Origin: Chloroflexota bacterium
GTDB taxonomy: Bacteria > Chloroflexota > Dehalococcoidia > Lucifugimonadales > UBA3495
Length of the DNA stretch: 64,000 nucleotides
Assembly (NCBI GenBank): GCA_009840165.1
Contig: VXOG01000067.1
Location: 103,222-167,221, forward strand
Direction of reading: 5' to 3'
In this document: piece after piece, positions 62,401-64,000 of the stretch
How positions within the stretch are numbered: the first letter of the stretch is position 1
How the letters are laid out: every line of letters starts with the position of its first letter
Notes under the pieces: model-generated
What the model was told of the DNA's origin: nothing
The model's input: the letters and a program-made list of their open reading frames with translations, nothing else
The model's database searches: none
Made by a program: the position numbers and the translations under genes

Positions 62401-63261
62401 ATGCCCGCCACCCGTTACAACAAGGTCATCCAATTGCTCGAAGAGGGCAAGCCGGTCTTCGGCACCGGGCTGATCTGGAACGGCAACTTCGACGAGATGA
62501 TGTATTTCGCCGATTCCGATTACGATATGGTCATGATCGAGATGGAGCACGAGGGTATGTCTTTCAATAACCTTCGCGCATCACTCCAGTTCCTGCTCAA
62601 CCGCAAGCGGATTGCCGACGCCGGCGGACTCCAGGCCGATCCGACGCCCGTGGTTCGGATCCCGCCTAACACCCGTGAAACGAACCAGTGGATTATCAAG
62701 CAGACTTTGGACACCGGCGTGTACGGCTTGATCCTCCCCCATCTTGATACCGTTGAGGGTGCGATGGCCGCGGTGCAGGCTGCCCGCTACCCGCAGGTTC
62801 CCGGTGTCCCCGACTTTGAACCCCACGGCGAGCGCGGCTGGTGGCAGCGCATCGCGCCCCGGTACTGGGGCTTGTCCGCCGCCGAGTATTACGACGCCGC
62901 CGACGTGTGGCCTCTGGACCCGGACGGCAACCTGCTGCTCATGGGCATCGTCGAGGAACCCACCGGCGTCCAGAACTTGCCTGACATCCTGCGTCAGGTC
63001 AAAGGCATCGGCGCGGTATGGGCCGGCCCCGGCGATATGTCCGTTGCCATGGGACACCGGGGCAACGCGGGACATCCCGAAGTTCAGGAAATGCTGCTTC
63101 GCATCCTGGGCATCTGCAAGGACGCCGGAGTACCCTGCGCTACCGGCTGCACAGCCGCTGAAGTGCCCATGCGCCTGGAGCAGGGTTTCAGCATCATAAT
63201 CACCGCACCCACCCGGACTGCCGACGGCCTCCAAGAGGGACGGCAGCTAGCCGGCCGTTAG
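62401..63261 (+). CDS. HpcH/HpaI aldolase/citrate lyase family protein
   Basis: A 286-residue class II aldolase-type TIM-barrel protein (PF03328). It has GTGLIWNGNFDEMMYFADSDYDMVMIEMEHEGMSFNN, then GLILPHLDTVEGAMAAVQAARYP and WAGPGDMSVAMGHRGNAGHPEVQ. The Glu and Asp in these motifs bind Mg2+. Members cleave 2-oxo-hydroxy acids to pyruvate plus an aldehyde. AAAAGGAGG stands 7 nt before ATG 62401. It is convergent with the Uma2 gene. Confidence 0.87.
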   Translation: MPATRYNKVIQLLEEGKPVFGTGLIWNGNFDEMMYFADSDYDMVMIEMEHEGMSFNNLRASLQFLLNRKRIADAGGLQADPTPVVRIPPNTRETNQWIIKQTLDTGVYGLILPHLDTVEGAMAAVQAARYPQVPGVPDFEPHGERGWWQRIAPRYWGLSAAEYYDAADVWPLDPDGNLLLMGIVEEPTGVQNLPDILRQVKGIGAVWAGPGDMSVAMGHRGNAGHPEVQEMLLRILGICKDAGVPCATGCTAAEVPMRLEQGFSIIITAPTRTADGLQEGRQLAGR

Positions 63262-63265
63262 GCAA

Positions 63266-63976
63266 TTACGCCAAGTCAAAAATAAACTGCCGGACGGCGA
63301 AGGAAAAACCCGGCAGAACGTCCTCGCCGTCCACAGTTTCCGGGTTTTCCAGAATTTCCGGTTCCGGCTGGCCGCTCCGATAGACAAAGACGCGACGGCT
63401 GCGCGGGTCAATCAGCCAGCCCAGACGCGCGCAGCCGTCCATCCAGATTTGCATCTTACGTTGCAACGGACGCAGGTTGTCGTGGCGCGAGCGTATCTCC
63501 ACTACGAAGTCGGGCGCCCCCACAATCACCGTTTCCTTTTCCTCATCGGTAGCGGTATCGTAACGTTCCTGCGGAATCCAAGCTGCATCGGGGCCGCGTA
63601 TTGCTCCCGTAGGCAGACGGAACCGGCTGGTCTGGGACGCACTGATTCCCCCGTTGGCTCTCCGCCAGAGGCCCAACTCAGTTCCTATTTCCGTTTCATG
63701 CCGATTGCCTCTGAACCCGACCATAGGCAGAATCACCAACTCCCCGGCCTCGTTGACTTCCATTTCGTAGTCGTCGTTTGCTTCGCAGAAGTCGATGAAC
63801 CGCGTCGGGAAGTCCTCGGCCCGAAAGTCAACTCCCAGAGCTCCCAGGCGCAACGTGATAGCGCCGGGTGGCTCCGCGCTATCGTCGCCCGTGGTTGTGG
63901 CCCGCCCCGGCGGCCGCCGGCGTATATGTGGGGGGTGATAGACGGGGGCGCGGCCCACTGAAGGTCTGTTATACAT
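63266..63976 (-). CDS. Uma2 family endonuclease-like protein
   Basis: About 236 residues. The C-terminal two-thirds match the Uma2 domain (PF05685), a PD-(D/E)xK-like fold: GAIRGPDAAWIPQERYD with Asp, then APDFVVEIRSRHDNLRPLQRKMQIWMDGCARLGWLIDP with Asp/Glu. A Pro/Arg-rich N-terminus precedes it. The start is uncertain: ATG 63976 has no ribosome site, and a TTG at 63994 is near the window end. Biological role unknown; Uma2 genes often occur in multiple copies in cyanobacteria and Chloroflexota. Confidence 0.75.
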   Translation of the reverse strand: MYNRPSVGRAPVYHPPHIRRRPPGRATTTGDDSAEPPGAITLRLGALGVDFRAEDFPTRFIDFCEANDDYEMEVNEAGELVILPMVGFRGNRHETEIGTELGLWRRANGGISASQTSRFRLPTGAIRGPDAAWIPQERYDTATDEEKETVIVGAPDFVVEIRSRHDNLRPLQRKMQIWMDGCARLGWLIDPRSRRVFVYRSGQPEPEILENPETVDGEDVLPGFSFAVRQFIFDLA

Positions 63977-64000
63977 AATCCGCGGGCGCCCCAAATGAAC

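Noticed and set aside
1..64000. CRISPR array or rRNA operon
   Set aside because: No regularly spaced short repeats or conserved rRNA segments were seen on either strand.

Overview
The window reads as ordinary high-GC bacterial chromosome, most likely a Chloroflexota genome of the SAR202/Dehalococcoidia type. This is inferred, not proven. The support is the mix of families: five distinct luciferase-like flavin monooxygenases (seven gene copies), CaiB/BaiF CoA-transferase, MmgE/PrpD, several SDRs, an Ldh-type oxidoreductase, a GMC oxidoreductase, a HpcH/HpaI aldolase, amidase and nitronate monooxygenase genes, plus lipoprotein solute-binding proteins with charged Glu/Lys/Val linkers. SAR202 genomes are known for expanded flavin monooxygenase paralogues and for catabolism of recalcitrant organic matter. 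No rRNA, phage, integrase, transposase or CRISPR array was seen.

Layout. 1-3 kb (minus): a TRAP transporter locus with a dctQ cut by the window edge and two dctP-type binding proteins, one broken by a TGA at a conserved Trp and one lacking a signal peptide. 3-10.5 kb (mostly plus): a CMD-domain protein, alpha/beta hydrolase, HPP membrane protein, MmgE/PrpD, SDR, a thioredoxin-like lipoprotein and a luciferase-like monooxygenase (LLM). 10.5-21 kb: aminotransferase, nitroreductase, argG and argD (convergent), hydroxyacid dehydrogenase, a small two-gene unit resembling a HEPN toxin-antitoxin pair, and a quinone reductase-methyltransferase-LLM operon. 21-25.5 kb: tRNA-Thr(CGT) and a Dpp/Opp-type ABC importer (binding protein plus two permeases, no ATPase). 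25.8-35.3 kb (mostly plus): zinc-ribbon/PQQ propeller protein, FAD oxidoreductase, MetE-like protein, MFS, SDR, Gfo/Idh, GMC oxidoreductase and a hicBA toxin-antitoxin module. 35.3-46.4 kb (mostly minus): amidase with a GatC-like partner, CaiB/BaiF (plus), SDR, ABC-F ATPase, methyltransferase, nitronate monooxygenase, deoxyribosyltransferase, tRNA-Gly(TCC), alpha carbonic anhydrase, PanE-like reductase and a PaREP1/HEPN-like protein.

46.5-56.2 kb is the most unusual stretch. serA, divergent from an LLM gene (A) and a second LLM gene (B), has been duplicated in direct tandem. The unit is 3,323 bp, the copies look identical, and the breakpoints share only CGGC. The event created a serA lacking its regulatory C-terminus and an LLM-B lacking its C-terminus, while one intact copy of each gene remains. 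An alpha/beta hydrolase and a third LLM gene (C, clearly paralogous to B) follow, making a plausible oxygenase-hydrolase catabolic cluster.

56.2-64 kb: a membrane-anchored unknown protein, a degenerate tRNA-like sequence, a stand-alone Lrp/AsnC ligand-binding domain, an Ldh-family dehydrogenase, an M42-like peptidase, an MBL hydrolase, an M16 peptidase, a HpcH/HpaI aldolase and a Uma2-type protein. Short inverted repeats of at least three families are scattered through intergenic gaps from 35 kb onward.
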